Positions 9,500 to 17,651 of a stretch of DNA of 64,000 bases are shown here, in pieces. Under the pieces are notes generated by a model. The model ran no database searches. It saw only the letters and a program-made list of their open reading frames with translations, and had not been told where the DNA came from. The DNA lies in the NCBI RefSeq assembly GCF_000373565.1, contig NZ_KB891805.1:124001-188000 (forward strand). Direction: 5' to 3'. The position numbers and the translations under genes were made by a program. Every line of letters starts with the position of its first letter. Positions within the stretch are counted from its first letter, which is position 1. This stretch comes from Streptomyces sp. HmicA12 (lineage in GTDB: Bacteria; Actinomycetota; Actinomycetes; Streptomycetales; Streptomycetaceae).

Positions 9500-9547
9500 T
9501 TCACCTCCTCGGTACGCGTTGTCAGTGGCTCGTGTTCTCATGGAGGC

Positions 9548-10411
9548 ATGATCGAAACAACGACAGAAAGCATCGACGACTTTCTGACCAGCAAGGTCAC
9601 CGACCGACTCCTGACCGACGTGGAGCGGACCGTGCGCGCCGCGGCCGCCGCCGAGATCACCCCGCGCTTCCGGCAGCTCGCCGCGCACGAGATCGAGCAG
9701 AAGAGCGCCCCGCACGACCTCGTGACGGTCGCCGACAAGCGCGCCGAGGAGTACCTCACGCGCGAGCTGCCCGCTCTGCTCCCCGGCTCCGTCGTGGTCG
9801 GCGAGGAAGCGGTCGCCGCGGACCCGACGACGTACGAGGCGATACGCGGCACGGCCCCGGTCTGGATCGTCGACCCGGTCGACGGCACCCGCCAGTTCGT
9901 CCACGGCGACCCCGGCTTCTGCACCCTCGTCGCCCTCGCGCTCGACGGAGTGGTCCTCGCGTCCTGGACGTACGCGCCCGCGCTGGACGAGTTCGCCGTG
10001 GCCGTACGAGGCCGGGGCGCGACCCTCGACGGACGCCCGTTGCACGCCGGTTCACCCGAGCAGGACACCGACCTGCGGGTCGCCACCTCGCACCCCGACT
10101 ACACCACCGACGCCCAGAAGCGCGCCCTGCTCGGCCTGCGCACGCCCGGCGTCGCCCCACGGCCCTGCGGTTCGGCCGGCCTGGAGTACCTGGCCGTCGC
10201 CCGCGGCACCCTGGACGCCCTCGCCTTCAGCTGGGAGCTCGCCTGGGACCACGCCGCGGGAGTGCTCCTCGTCGAGGAGGCGGGCGGCACGCACCTCACG
10301 CGCGCGGGCGCGCCGTTCAGGATCACCGGGGGGAACGAACTGCCGTTCACCGCGGCCCGGGACGCGGCGACCGCGCGACGCGTGGTGGGCCTGCTGTCGG
10401 CCGGGTCCTGA
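9548..10411 (+). CDS. Inositol monophosphatase-family phosphatase
   Basis: 287 residues from ATG 9548, preceded by TGGAGG. The Li+-sensitive phosphomonoesterase signature is present: metal ligands in VGEEAVA and WIVDPVDGTRQF, and the C-terminal WDHAAGVLLVEEAGG. It should hydrolyse a small phosphate ester such as an inositol phosphate, fructose-1,6-bisphosphate or histidinol phosphate; the sequence does not choose between them. Mg2+-dependent and cytoplasmic. It stands alone between a terminator and a degraded region. Confidence 0.9.
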   Translation: MIETTTESIDDFLTSKVTDRLLTDVERTVRAAAAAEITPRFRQLAAHEIEQKSAPHDLVTVADKRAEEYLTRELPALLPGSVVVGEEAVAADPTTYEAIRGTAPVWIVDPVDGTRQFVHGDPGFCTLVALALDGVVLASWTYAPALDEFAVAVRGRGATLDGRPLHAGSPEQDTDLRVATSHPDYTTDAQKRALLGLRTPGVAPRPCGSAGLEYLAVARGTLDALAFSWELAWDHAAGVLLVEEAGGTHLTRAGAPFRITGGNELPFTAARDAATARRVVGLLSAGS

Positions 10412-10431
10412 TCCGGCCGACAGCGCATCGG

Positions 10432-10536
10432 CTACGCGTCGGGGGCCGCGGGGTCGGCGAACCGCCGGACGAACTCCAGCGCCGTGTCGGCGACTTCGCG
10501 CCACCCGTGGTCGATGGTCAGGGCGTGCCCGCGCGG
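10432..10536 (-). pseudogene. Remnant: C-terminal tail of an alpha/beta hydrolase
   Basis: On the minus strand, about 33 codons before a TAG stop (10434-10432) read [20 protein letters not shown] followed by FVRRF. This resembles the catalytic-His-containing C-terminus of alpha/beta hydrolases (GH followed by DHGWREVAD). A TGA in the same frame lies immediately upstream, and homology stops where the AraC fragment begins. It is too short to be a gene; I read it as the surviving end of a deleted gene. Confidence 0.6.
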
Positions 10537-10538
10537 TC

Positions 10539-10884
10539 ATGGAGGACGCCCTGGTCACCCGCGTCATGGTGTATGTCCGCCGCCATCTGACGGAGCCGGA
10601 CCTCACGCCCGAGCGCATCGCCAGGGAGCACGCCGTCTCCCGCCGCCGGCTCTGCACCGTGCTCGCGCGGGCAGGGATCAGCCTCGAGCAGTGGATCATC
10701 GGCGCACGTCTCGAAGCGGCCTGCCGGCTCCTGGCCGACCCGCGCCACGCCGGGCTGCCGGTGGCCTCGGTCGCCGCCCGCTGCGGCTTCGCGAGCCCCA
10801 GCCACTTCGGCCGCCGCTTCCGCGCCGCCCACGGCGGTCACACCGAGCGAATGGCGCGGACAACGCGTGCCCACCACCCCCTGA
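10539..10884 (+). pseudogene. AraC-family regulator fragment: N-terminus missing, frameshifted near the end
   Basis: The reading frame from ATG 10539 encodes only the C-terminal AraC/XylS DNA-binding region: [17 protein letters not shown] (first HTH) and [20 protein letters not shown] (second HTH). The N-terminal ligand-sensing half, about 200 residues, is absent. After FRAAHG the expected VTPSEWR is found one base out of frame: an extra G near 10836 shifts the frame, and the restored frame reads [15 protein letters not shown] and stops at 10882-10884. So the gene has a 5' deletion and a frameshift. Whether the fragment is expressed is unknown. Confidence 0.75.
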
Positions 10885-10999
10885 AGCGCCGGTGCCGACC
10901 CCGGACCCGGGCCGCCGGGCCGCCCCGCGCCCGGCGTTGTCGGCGCCCCGGCATATCCTGTGCAGGCAGTGTGGCCATCGGCTGACGAAGGAGTCCGAG

Positions 11000-12418
11000 G
11001 TGCCGGCGATGCTCGATGCCGTCGTGGTGGGTGCGGGGCCGAACGGGCTGACCGCAGCAGTCGAACTGGCCAGGCGGGGTTTCTCCGTGGCGTTGTTCGA
11101 GGCCGAGAAGACCGTCGGCGGCGGCGCGCGCACCGAGGAGCTGACGCTGCCCGGCTTCCGGCACGACCCGTGCTCGGCCGCCCACCCGCTGGGCGTCAAC
11201 TCCCCGGCGTTCAGGGCGATGCCGCTGCAGCGGTACGGCCTTCGGTGGGCGCAGCCCGAGCTGCCCATGGCGCATCCGTTCCCCGACGGCACGGCCGCCG
11301 TCCTGTCCCGGTCCGTCGCCGAGACCGCCGCCTCCTTCGGGCCGCGCGACGCGGGCACGTACCGGCGCATGATCGAGCCGCTCCTGGCCCGCTGGGACAC
11401 CCTCATGCAGGACTTCATGTCCCTGCCGCTCAGCGCGCTGCCCCGCGACCCGGTCACCCTCGCCCGCTTCGGGCTCACCGGGCTGCCGCCCGCCACCTGG
11501 CTGATGCGCCGCTTCCGCGACGAGCGGGCCCCCGCACTCTTCTCCGGCCTCGTCGCGCACACCATCGCCCCGCTCAGCGGCCTCGCGACGTCCGCCATCG
11601 GCCTCGTCTTCGCGCTCGCCGGACACGCGCGCGGCTGGCCGCTCGCCCGCGGCGGCTCCCAGTCGATCTCCGACGCGCTCGCGGCGTACCTGGCGGACCT
11701 CGGCGGCGCGATCCACACCGACTACGAGGTGAAGCGGCTCGACGACCTGCCGCCCGCCCGCGCGTACATCTTCGACACCTCACCCACCGCCCTCGCCCGG
11801 ATCGCGGGCCTCGGCCGTTACTACGACCGGTTCCGGTACGGACCCAGCGTCTTCAAGATCGACTACGCGCTCGACGGCCCGGTGCCGTGGACCGCGAAGG
11901 AGGCCAGGTCGGCCGGGACGGTCCAGGTCGGCCCGTACCGTTGCGACATCGGCAAGGCCCTGCGCGCCGCCTCCGTCGAGGACCGGGCTCCCGAGGTGCC
12001 GTTCCTGATCACCGTGCAGCCGAGCGTCGTCGACCCGACGCGGGCGCCCGCGGGCAAGCACACGTTCTGGGCGTACGGCCATGTGCCGAACGGCTGGGAC
12101 GGTGACCTCACCGACGCCATCGAGCGTCAACTGGAGCGCTTCGCCCCGGGGTTCAGGGATCTGGTCCTCGCCCGCGCCACCGCGGGCCCGCCCCAACTGG
12201 CCGTGCGCAACGCCAACTACGTGGGCGGCGACATCGCCTCCGGCTCCGTCGGCGGACTCCAGCTGCTGCTGCGGCCCAAGCTGTCGCTGTCCCCGTACAC
12301 CACGCCGCGCCCGGCCGTCTTCATCTGCTCGTCGTCCACGCCCCCGGGACCCGGCGTGCACGGCATGTCGGGGCACAACGCGGCGAAGGCCGTCTGGAAG
12401 AGGCTGCGCGCGTCATGA
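11000..12418 (+). CDS. Phytoene dehydrogenase-like FAD-dependent oxidoreductase
   Basis: 472 residues from GTG 11000, six bases after GAAGGAG; an ATG at 11009 is possible. The N-terminus has the dinucleotide-binding motif [20 protein letters not shown] and an acidic residue ending the second strand (LFEAE). [15 protein letters not shown] is the flavin amine-oxidase/phytoene-desaturase signature. The C-terminal [23 protein letters not shown] segment closes the FAD site. It resembles the CrtI/FAD-dependent desaturase superfamily (actinobacterial COG1233 type), but no carotenoid genes are nearby, so the substrate is unknown. The macro-domain gene overlaps its stop as ATGA and is probably cotranscribed. 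Confidence 0.88.
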   Translation: MPAMLDAVVVGAGPNGLTAAVELARRGFSVALFEAEKTVGGGARTEELTLPGFRHDPCSAAHPLGVNSPAFRAMPLQRYGLRWAQPELPMAHPFPDGTAAVLSRSVAETAASFGPRDAGTYRRMIEPLLARWDTLMQDFMSLPLSALPRDPVTLARFGLTGLPPATWLMRRFRDERAPALFSGLVAHTIAPLSGLATSAIGLVFALAGHARGWPLARGGSQSISDALAAYLADLGGAIHTDYEVKRLDDLPPARAYIFDTSPTALARIAGLGRYYDRFRYGPSVFKIDYALDGPVPWTAKEARSAGTVQVGPYRCDIGKALRAASVEDRAPEVPFLITVQPSVVDPTRAPAGKHTFWAYGHVPNGWDGDLTDAIERQLERFAPGFRDLVLARATAGPPQLAVRNANYVGGDIASGSVGGLQLLLRPKLSLSPYTTPRPAVFICSSSTPPGPGVHGMSGHNAAKAVWKRLRAS

Positions 12419-12951
12419 GCCCTCAACTCGTCCTGGTCCAGGGCGACATCACCGAGCAGCAGGTGGACGCCGTGGTGAACGCGGCGAACTCCTCGCTGCT
12501 GGGCGGCGGCGGAGTGGACGGCGCCATCCACCGCCGCGGCGGCCCCGAGATCCTCGCCGCGTGCCGCAAACTCCGCGCCTCGCAGTACGGCAAGGGCCTC
12601 GCGACGGGGCGGGCCGTGGCGACGACCGCCGGCCGGCTCCCGGCCGGCCACGTCATCCACACGGTCGGCCCCCGCTGGTCGGCGACCGAGGACCGCTCGG
12701 CGCTGCTCGCCTCCTGCTACCGGGAGTCCCTGAAGGTCGCCGCCGGACTCGGGGCGCGCACGGTCGCCTTCCCCGCCGTCTCCACCGGCATCTACGGCTG
12801 GCCGCTGGACGACGGCGCGCGGATCGCCGTGGAGACGGTCCGCGCGGCCGGGCCCTCGGTCGCCGAGGTCGTCGAGGAGGTGCGGTTCGTCGTCTTCGAC
12901 GACCGGGCCCACGAGGCGTTCACCCGGCACCTCGACGGGCTCACCAGCTGA
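12415..12951 (+). CDS. Macro-domain protein (O-acetyl-ADP-ribose deacetylase type)
   Basis: 178 residues. [21 protein letters not shown] followed by [18 protein letters not shown] is the macro-domain signature of the MacroD/YmdB class. GYNLP-type [14 protein letters not shown] and the glycine loop [10 protein letters not shown] complete the ADP-ribose pocket. The family hydrolyses O-acetyl-ADP-ribose made by Sir2 enzymes or removes mono-ADP-ribose from proteins. It is translationally coupled to the oxidoreductase. A Sir2 gene occurs about 9 kb downstream. Its 3' end overlaps the convergent P450 gene by 11 bases. Confidence 0.93.
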   Translation: MSPQLVLVQGDITEQQVDAVVNAANSSLLGGGGVDGAIHRRGGPEILAACRKLRASQYGKGLATGRAVATTAGRLPAGHVIHTVGPRWSATEDRSALLASCYRESLKVAAGLGARTVAFPAVSTGIYGWPLDDGARIAVETVRAAGPSVAEVVEEVRFVVFDDRAHEAFTRHLDGLTS

Positions 12952-14140
12952 CGGGCAGCTCCCTCAGCCCGTAGACGATGTTCTGCGTCGTGTAGGAGAG
13001 TGCGGACTCCGGGACGGCCAGGCGCAAGGTCGGCACCCGGCGCAGCAGCGTCTCCAGGATCAGCCGCAGCTCCACGCGCGCCAGCGTCTGCCCGAGGCAC
13101 TGGTGCACGCCGAATCCGAACGCCATGTGGCGACGGGCGTCGCGGTCCAGATCCAGCGTGTCGGCATCCTCGCCGAACAGTCCGGGCTCCCGGTTGGCCG
13201 TGGACAGCATGCAGATGACGCCCTCGCCCGCCCGGATCGTCACCCCGCCCACCTCGACGTCCTCCTTCGCGGCGCGGGCGAGGCCGAGGTGAATGATGGT
13301 GAGGTGACGCAGGAGTTCCTCCACCGCCCCGGGGATCAGCGTCGGGTCGTCCCGCAGCCGGTCCGCCTGCTCGGGATGGCGCAACAGCGCGCACACGGAG
13401 ATCGCGGTCATGTTGGCCGTCGACTCGTGGCCGGTGACCAGCAGCAGGAAGCCCAGGGACGCGACCTGCTGCGGCGTGAGGTCGGGGCGCGCCGCGAGCC
13501 TGCTGAGGATGTCGTCGCCGGGCTCGCGGACCTTGAGCTCGGCGAGCCGCTCCAGGAACGTCGTCAACTCGACGTGTGCCGAGGTCACTTCGTCGTGCGG
13601 GGCGGTGTTGTCGAGCAGGGTGCGGCTGAGCGACTGGAACCGGTCGTGGTCCGCGTAGGGCACGCCCAGCATCAGACAGATGACCAGGGAGGGGATGGGA
13701 AGCGCGAAGTCCCGCACCAGGTCGCCGGGTCGGCCGCGCGCGAGCATCGCGTCGAGCCGCTCGTCGACGATCCGCTGGATCCCGGGTCGCAGCTCCTCCA
13801 CGCGGCGCACCAGGAAGTCCTTGGTGACCATGCGGCGCAGCCGGGCGTGCTCCGGGTCGTCCATGCGGATGAAACTCGGGCGCGCGGTGGCCAGTTCACG
13901 CTGGCCCGGGGACAGGAACGGGAACCCGGGGGTGCGCGCGTCGGCGCTGAACCGGGCGTCCGACAGCACGGACCGCACTTCCTGATACCCCGTCACCAGC
14001 CAGCAGGGCGAACCGTCGGGCAGCTCGGAGAGGGTGACCGGCGCCTGCCCGGCGACCTCGGCGTAGGCCGGTGGCGGCGTGAACGGGCAGGCCCCGTACG
14101 GGGCGGGCAGAGTCAGCGGGGCGGGCGGGGCGGAGGTCAT
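12941..14140 (-). CDS. Cytochrome P450
   Basis: 399 residues. Heme-binding loop FGFGVHQCLGQTLARVELRL with the axial Cys near residue 349; I-helix oxygen-activation motif LLVTGHESTANM; N-terminal GSPCWLVTGYQEVRSVLSD. It is a soluble class-I bacterial P450 (CYP107-like appearance). Its ATG overlaps the stop of the CMD-ferredoxin fusion as ATGA, so the electron-donating ferredoxin is the immediately preceding cistron. It is the last gene of the KAS/ACP cluster and probably hydroxylates, or otherwise oxidises, the product or an ACP-bound intermediate. That role is inference. Confidence 0.92.
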   Translation of the reverse strand: MTSAPPAPLTLPAPYGACPFTPPPAYAEVAGQAPVTLSELPDGSPCWLVTGYQEVRSVLSDARFSADARTPGFPFLSPGQRELATARPSFIRMDDPEHARLRRMVTKDFLVRRVEELRPGIQRIVDERLDAMLARGRPGDLVRDFALPIPSLVICLMLGVPYADHDRFQSLSRTLLDNTAPHDEVTSAHVELTTFLERLAELKVREPGDDILSRLAARPDLTPQQVASLGFLLLVTGHESTANMTAISVCALLRHPEQADRLRDDPTLIPGAVEELLRHLTIIHLGLARAAKEDVEVGGVTIRAGEGVICMLSTANREPGLFGEDADTLDLDRDARRHMAFGFGVHQCLGQTLARVELRLILETLLRRVPTLRLAVPESALSYTTQNIVYGLRELPVSW

Positions 14141-14907
14141 GACAGGGGGACGCCTTCCGTGGTCCGGGACGGAGCGGTGAGCTGGATGGCGCCGCTGGGG
14201 CACAGCGCGGCGGCGAGGCGCAGCCGGTCCGTCAGGGCCGGCCGGTCCTCGGCGGCGCCGCCCTCGACGAGCGTGACCAGGCCGTCCTCGTCGTGCGCGA
14301 ACACGTCGGGGGCGGTGGAGACGCACTGTCCGGCGCTGCAGCAGCGCGCCTGGTCGACGCGCACGAGGGGCTCGCCGCCGGGGGTGTGCGGTGTGTGCAG
14401 TGTGTTCAAGGTCGTGCAGACCATGGCGCACTGGCCCACGAGCACGAGCAGTTCCAGGAGTTGGGCCGCCGAGAACATCCCCGACAGCTCGTGCCACAGC
14501 GGTTCGGGCAGCGCGGTGCCCACGGCCAGCAGGTCCGCCGCGTGCAGCACGGCCTCCTCCCGCGGGCTCCAGTCGTACGCGCCCAGGTCCTCGGCGGCGG
14601 TCGCGGCGACGGCCGCGGGGGAGACCCCGAGATCGCAGGCGTGGCCCTCGTGCCGGGCCCGCACGTACGGGGAGCGCAGGCGGTGCGACGTGCGCAGCAG
14701 CGCCAGCTCGCGCAGGTGCGGCTCCAACAGGCCCTGATGGGTGAGGACGTGGGCGAGACGCAGCCAGGCCTCGGCGAGCGCGGGATGGTGGGCGAGCGTC
14801 CCGAAGAGGTTCTCCCGGCCGGAACCGTCCTGCCGGGAGGCGTCGAGCAGCTCCCGCAGCGCGGGCGGCCAGTCGGCGGCGGGCAGCGGAGCGATGCGCG
14901 GACTCAC
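14137..14907 (-). CDS. Carboxymuconolactone-decarboxylase-like / 3Fe-4S ferredoxin fusion
   Basis: 256 residues from GTG 14907, which forms a GTGA overlap with the upstream stop and starts at SPRIAPLP, as CMD proteins often do; GTG 14916 is the alternative. Residues about 1-175 are a CMD/AhpD-like all-helical domain (HLRELALLRTSHRLRSPYVR, then RHEGHACDLGVS) that keeps the His but lacks the CxxC of AhpD. Residues about 180-245 are a P450-type ferredoxin: VDQARCCSAGQCVSTAPDVF, then AALCPSGAI, matching the C-x5-C...CP pattern of a [3Fe-4S] protein. These domains are normally separate. The adjacent P450 suggests the ferredoxin half is its electron donor; the role of the CMD half is unknown. Confidence 0.85.
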   Translation of the reverse strand: MSPRIAPLPAADWPPALRELLDASRQDGSGRENLFGTLAHHPALAEAWLRLAHVLTHQGLLEPHLRELALLRTSHRLRSPYVRARHEGHACDLGVSPAAVAATAAEDLGAYDWSPREEAVLHAADLLAVGTALPEPLWHELSGMFSAAQLLELLVLVGQCAMVCTTLNTLHTPHTPGGEPLVRVDQARCCSAGQCVSTAPDVFAHDEDGLVTLVEGGAAEDRPALTDRLRLAAALCPSGAIQLTAPSRTTEGVPLS

Positions 14908-15905
14908 CACGAGCACACCACCACCCCGGCGCTCGCCCCGCTCGCGAACCCGAACAGGCCCACCAGATCACCCCGTCGCAGGCGCCCCGACTCCAGTGCG
15001 GTGGCGAGCTGGAGCGGGATGGTGTTCGTCGCGACGTTGCCGTGTGTGGGGAACGTCGGCTGGACGCGGTCGACGTCCACGCCCACCCAGTCGCAGGCCA
15101 CCTTGGTGAAGGCGACGGACGGCTGATGGATGCAGACCAGGTCCAGATCGGCCACGGACGGCACCCCGATGTCGCGCACCGCCGACCGCAGCCGTTGCGG
15201 CAACCCCTCGAAGGACGCGACGAGTTGGGCCGAGTCGATGTGCAGATGGCCCAGGGTGCGATGGCGGGCGTACGGATTGGGGAGCGTGGCGGCGGGCCAG
15301 CCCCACGAGTTGGCGAAGAACCGCGAGCCGAGGACACCGGGCCGCTCCGACGCCTCCATGAGCAGGGCGGAACCCATGTCGCCCGTGCTCAGGCTGGGCA
15401 GCGCCGTCAGCACGTCGTCCTGGGCGTCGACCGACCACCGGCTCTCCCGGGTCGAGACCTCCGCCGTGGTGATCAGCACACGCCGGTACTGGCCCGCCTT
15501 GATGAAGGCGTCGGCGACCTCGATGGCGTTGAGCACTCCGTTGCAGGCGTTCTTGAGGTCGAACACCGGGCAGCGCAGGCCGAGTTTGTCGGCGACGAGA
15601 TGCGCGGTCGCCGGTTCCTCCATGTCGGCGAGGATCCCGGTGAAGATCAGCAGATCGACGTCGTCGGCGGCCGAGGTGCCGAGCTCGTCGAAGAGCTTGA
15701 GGGCGGCGTGCGCCGCCAGGTCGGACGGCTGCTCGTCGGCGTGCGCGACGGTCCTTTCGAGCAGCCCGTACATGTGCCGCAGCACGCCGGGCGACAGGCT
15801 GACGGCCGGGCTGTGGGAGCGGAAACGGTCCTCCGCCTCGGTGACGGTCTGACGACCGGGCGGCACGTGCACGGCCGCATGGGAGATCGAGCTGTACGCG
15901 GTCAC
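14904..15905 (-). CDS. 3-oxoacyl-ACP synthase III-like enzyme
   Basis: 333 residues from GTG 15905. Thiolase fold with the KAS III triad intact: Cys in DLKNACNGVLNAIEVAD (near residue 118), His in VCIHQPSVAF, Asn in PTHGNVATNTIPLQ. The usual FabH HQAN is HQPS here, and the sequence is clearly unlike the second KAS III at 17652-18728. Relatives of this divergent type can prime chains, or transfer acyl groups to form C-C, C-O or C-N bonds. It overlaps the fusion gene downstream and follows the KAS II gene by 87 bases. Substrate unknown. Confidence 0.87.
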   Translation of the reverse strand: MTAYSSISHAAVHVPPGRQTVTEAEDRFRSHSPAVSLSPGVLRHMYGLLERTVAHADEQPSDLAAHAALKLFDELGTSAADDVDLLIFTGILADMEEPATAHLVADKLGLRCPVFDLKNACNGVLNAIEVADAFIKAGQYRRVLITTAEVSTRESRWSVDAQDDVLTALPSLSTGDMGSALLMEASERPGVLGSRFFANSWGWPAATLPNPYARHRTLGHLHIDSAQLVASFEGLPQRLRSAVRDIGVPSVADLDLVCIHQPSVAFTKVACDWVGVDVDRVQPTFPTHGNVATNTIPLQLATALESGRLRRGDLVGLFGFASGASAGVVVCSW

Positions 15906-15992
15906 AATGGATGAGCTCTTTCGTGGAGGTGCGCGAGATCGGCCGCGGGTGCCAGGTCCGCCGCGTACGGCGGTCCCTCGCCCGCGCGCGGT

Positions 15993-17228
15993 CTACGCGG
16001 GGATCATCGCGAGCACGACGTTGTGCCCGCCGAAGCCGAACGAGTGGCTGACGGCGGCCCGCACCCGCTGCTCACGCGGCGCGCCGGTCACACAGTCGAG
16101 GGGGAACTCCAGGAGCTCCGGGGTGAGGTTGGCGATCGGTGGCACCGTGCCGTGGTGGATCGTGAGCGCGGTGACGGCCGCGTCGACGGCCCCGGCCGCG
16201 CCGAGACTGTGGCCGAGCACGCCCTTGGGCGCGGTGACACTCGGGCCGTGCGGCAGCACCCGGCCGATGAGTTCGGCCTCCGTTCTGTCGTTCAGCGGCG
16301 TGGACGTGCCGTGCGCGTCGACGTGATCGACGTCGGCGGGGGACAGCCCCGCGTCGGCCAGGGCCGCGCGCAGCGCCGTCTCCGCGACGACACCGCCGGG
16401 CGAGGGTGCCGTCGGATGGTGGGCGTCGGTGGACTGGCCCGCCCCCGCGAGCAGGGCGTAGCCGCGCCGGCCGCGGGCCCGGGCGTCCGCCGTGCGCTCC
16501 AGGACGCAGATCGCGGTGCCCTCCGCGATGACGAACCCGTCCCGGTCGGCCGCGAACGGGCGGGACGCGGCGGCGGGCTCGCCCGTACGCGAGGACAGTG
16601 CGCCCATGCGCTGGAACCCGGTGGTGACGACCGGGGTGACGGCGGCCTCCGTGCCGCCCGCGACGGCGATGTCGCAGGCCCCGCTGAGCAGCAGATCGCG
16701 GGCCACGACGAGCGCGCTGGCCCCCGAGGCGCAGGCCGTCTCCGTGGCCAGCGACGGGCCGCGTGCCGCCAGGTCGAGGGCGACCTCGCCCGCCGCCATG
16801 TTGGAGATCAGCATCGGCACCAGCGTGGGCGCGACCAGCTCGGGTCCGGCCTGGTGGAAGCGGACCGTCTGGTCCTCCAGGTGCGCGGCGCCCGCGAGCC
16901 CCGAGCCGATGACCACGGCGACCCGGGCCCCGTCCCAGCCGTCGCCGGAGGTGAGCCCGGCGTCGGCGACGGCCTCCCGGGCGGCGAGCACCGCGTGCCG
17001 GGTGAAGCGGCCCATGCGCCACGCCTTGCCGCCGCCGATCCGGCCCTGGCCGGCCGGGAATTCGGGGATGCGGCAGGAGAAGTCGACGGGGCAGCCCTTG
17101 AGCTGCAGATCGCGGGCCGCGGTGGAGGCGCCGCCGAGCAGCCCCGCCCAGGTGGCCTCGCGGCCGGCACCGGCCGGGGTGATGAGCCCCAGACCGGTGA
17201 CGGCGACGGTGCGGTCGGCGAGGGTCAC
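15993..17228 (-). CDS. 3-oxoacyl-ACP synthase II (FabF-type KAS)
   Basis: 411 residues from GTG 17228, overlapping the ACP stop as GTGA; the frame remains open upstream, but the homologous part starts at RTVAVTGLGLITPAG. Catalytic Cys in ATETACASGASAL (near residue 164), His in VDAHGTSTPLNDRTEAEL and His in APKGVLGHSLGAAGAVDA, with C-terminal SHSFGFGGHN. A complete elongating condensing enzyme that would use malonyl-ACP. No paired chain-length factor gene is present, so this is not a minimal type II PKS. It probably works with the ACP encoded immediately before it. Confidence 0.93.
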   Translation of the reverse strand: MTLADRTVAVTGLGLITPAGAGREATWAGLLGGASTAARDLQLKGCPVDFSCRIPEFPAGQGRIGGGKAWRMGRFTRHAVLAAREAVADAGLTSGDGWDGARVAVVIGSGLAGAAHLEDQTVRFHQAGPELVAPTLVPMLISNMAAGEVALDLAARGPSLATETACASGASALVVARDLLLSGACDIAVAGGTEAAVTPVVTTGFQRMGALSSRTGEPAAASRPFAADRDGFVIAEGTAICVLERTADARARGRRGYALLAGAGQSTDAHHPTAPSPGGVVAETALRAALADAGLSPADVDHVDAHGTSTPLNDRTEAELIGRVLPHGPSVTAPKGVLGHSLGAAGAVDAAVTALTIHHGTVPPIANLTPELLEFPLDCVTGAPREQRVRAAVSHSFGFGGHNVVLAMIPA

Positions 17229-17482
17229 CGGGCCGCTGCCGTGGCGTGCTTGGCGGTGAGGGTGGCGGTCAGCTCGGCGACGGTGGTCTGCTTCGACGCC
17301 TCGGACTCCGCCACGTCCACGCCCAGCTGCTCCTGGAGCGCGAGGGCGAGTTCGGCGAGCGCGAGGGAGTCGAGGTCGAGGCTCTCCAGGGTGGCGTCGG
17401 GCCGGACGGCGGCCGGATCGACCTCGAACTTCTCGGTGAGGACGGCGGCGATGGCGGACCCCACGGGGGACTCGGAGGACAT
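17225..17482 (-). CDS. Acyl carrier protein
   Basis: 85 residues. The phosphopantetheine attachment Ser sits in ESLDLDSLALAELALAL (near residue 38), a standard DSL motif. The protein is acidic and helical, with an Ala-rich tail. It overlaps the KAS II gene by four bases, so the two are translationally coupled. It should be converted to the holo form by a phosphopantetheinyl transferase encoded elsewhere. GAAAGG-like purines precede its ATG. This ACP is presumably dedicated to the cluster rather than to primary fatty acid synthesis, because no fabD/fabH/fabF primary operon context is present. Confidence 0.93.
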   Translation of the reverse strand: MSSESPVGSAIAAVLTEKFEVDPAAVRPDATLESLDLDSLALAELALALQEQLGVDVAESEASKQTTVAELTATLTAKHATAAAR

Positions 17483-17651
17483 GGCGAACCTTTCGAGGAA
17501 GGGGAGAATCGGGGGACGAGCCGCTGGAGCGGCAGGGGGATCGAACCCCGCGCGTTCCCGGTGCGGGCGGGAACCGCCGGGGTACGGCGAGGGCGCGCAC
17601 CGCGGGCAGCGGTGTGCGGGAGAGGTGCTGGAGGCCTGTGACCCGGTGGCG

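Noticed and set aside
7390..9504. Very long open frame on the minus strand opposite the gamma-glutamyltransferase gene
   Set aside because: Its translation is Gly/Ala/Arg/Val-rich without any conserved motif, and it mirrors the third-position GC of the real gene on the plus strand.
17536..17549. tRNA T-arm-like sequence (minus strand GGGGTTCGATCCCC) in the gap between the KAS III and ACP genes
   Set aside because: The T-loop consensus is perfect, but no matching acceptor stem, D-arm or anticodon arm can be built within 90 bases upstream. It could be a chance palindrome or a worn attachment-site remnant; not called as a tRNA.
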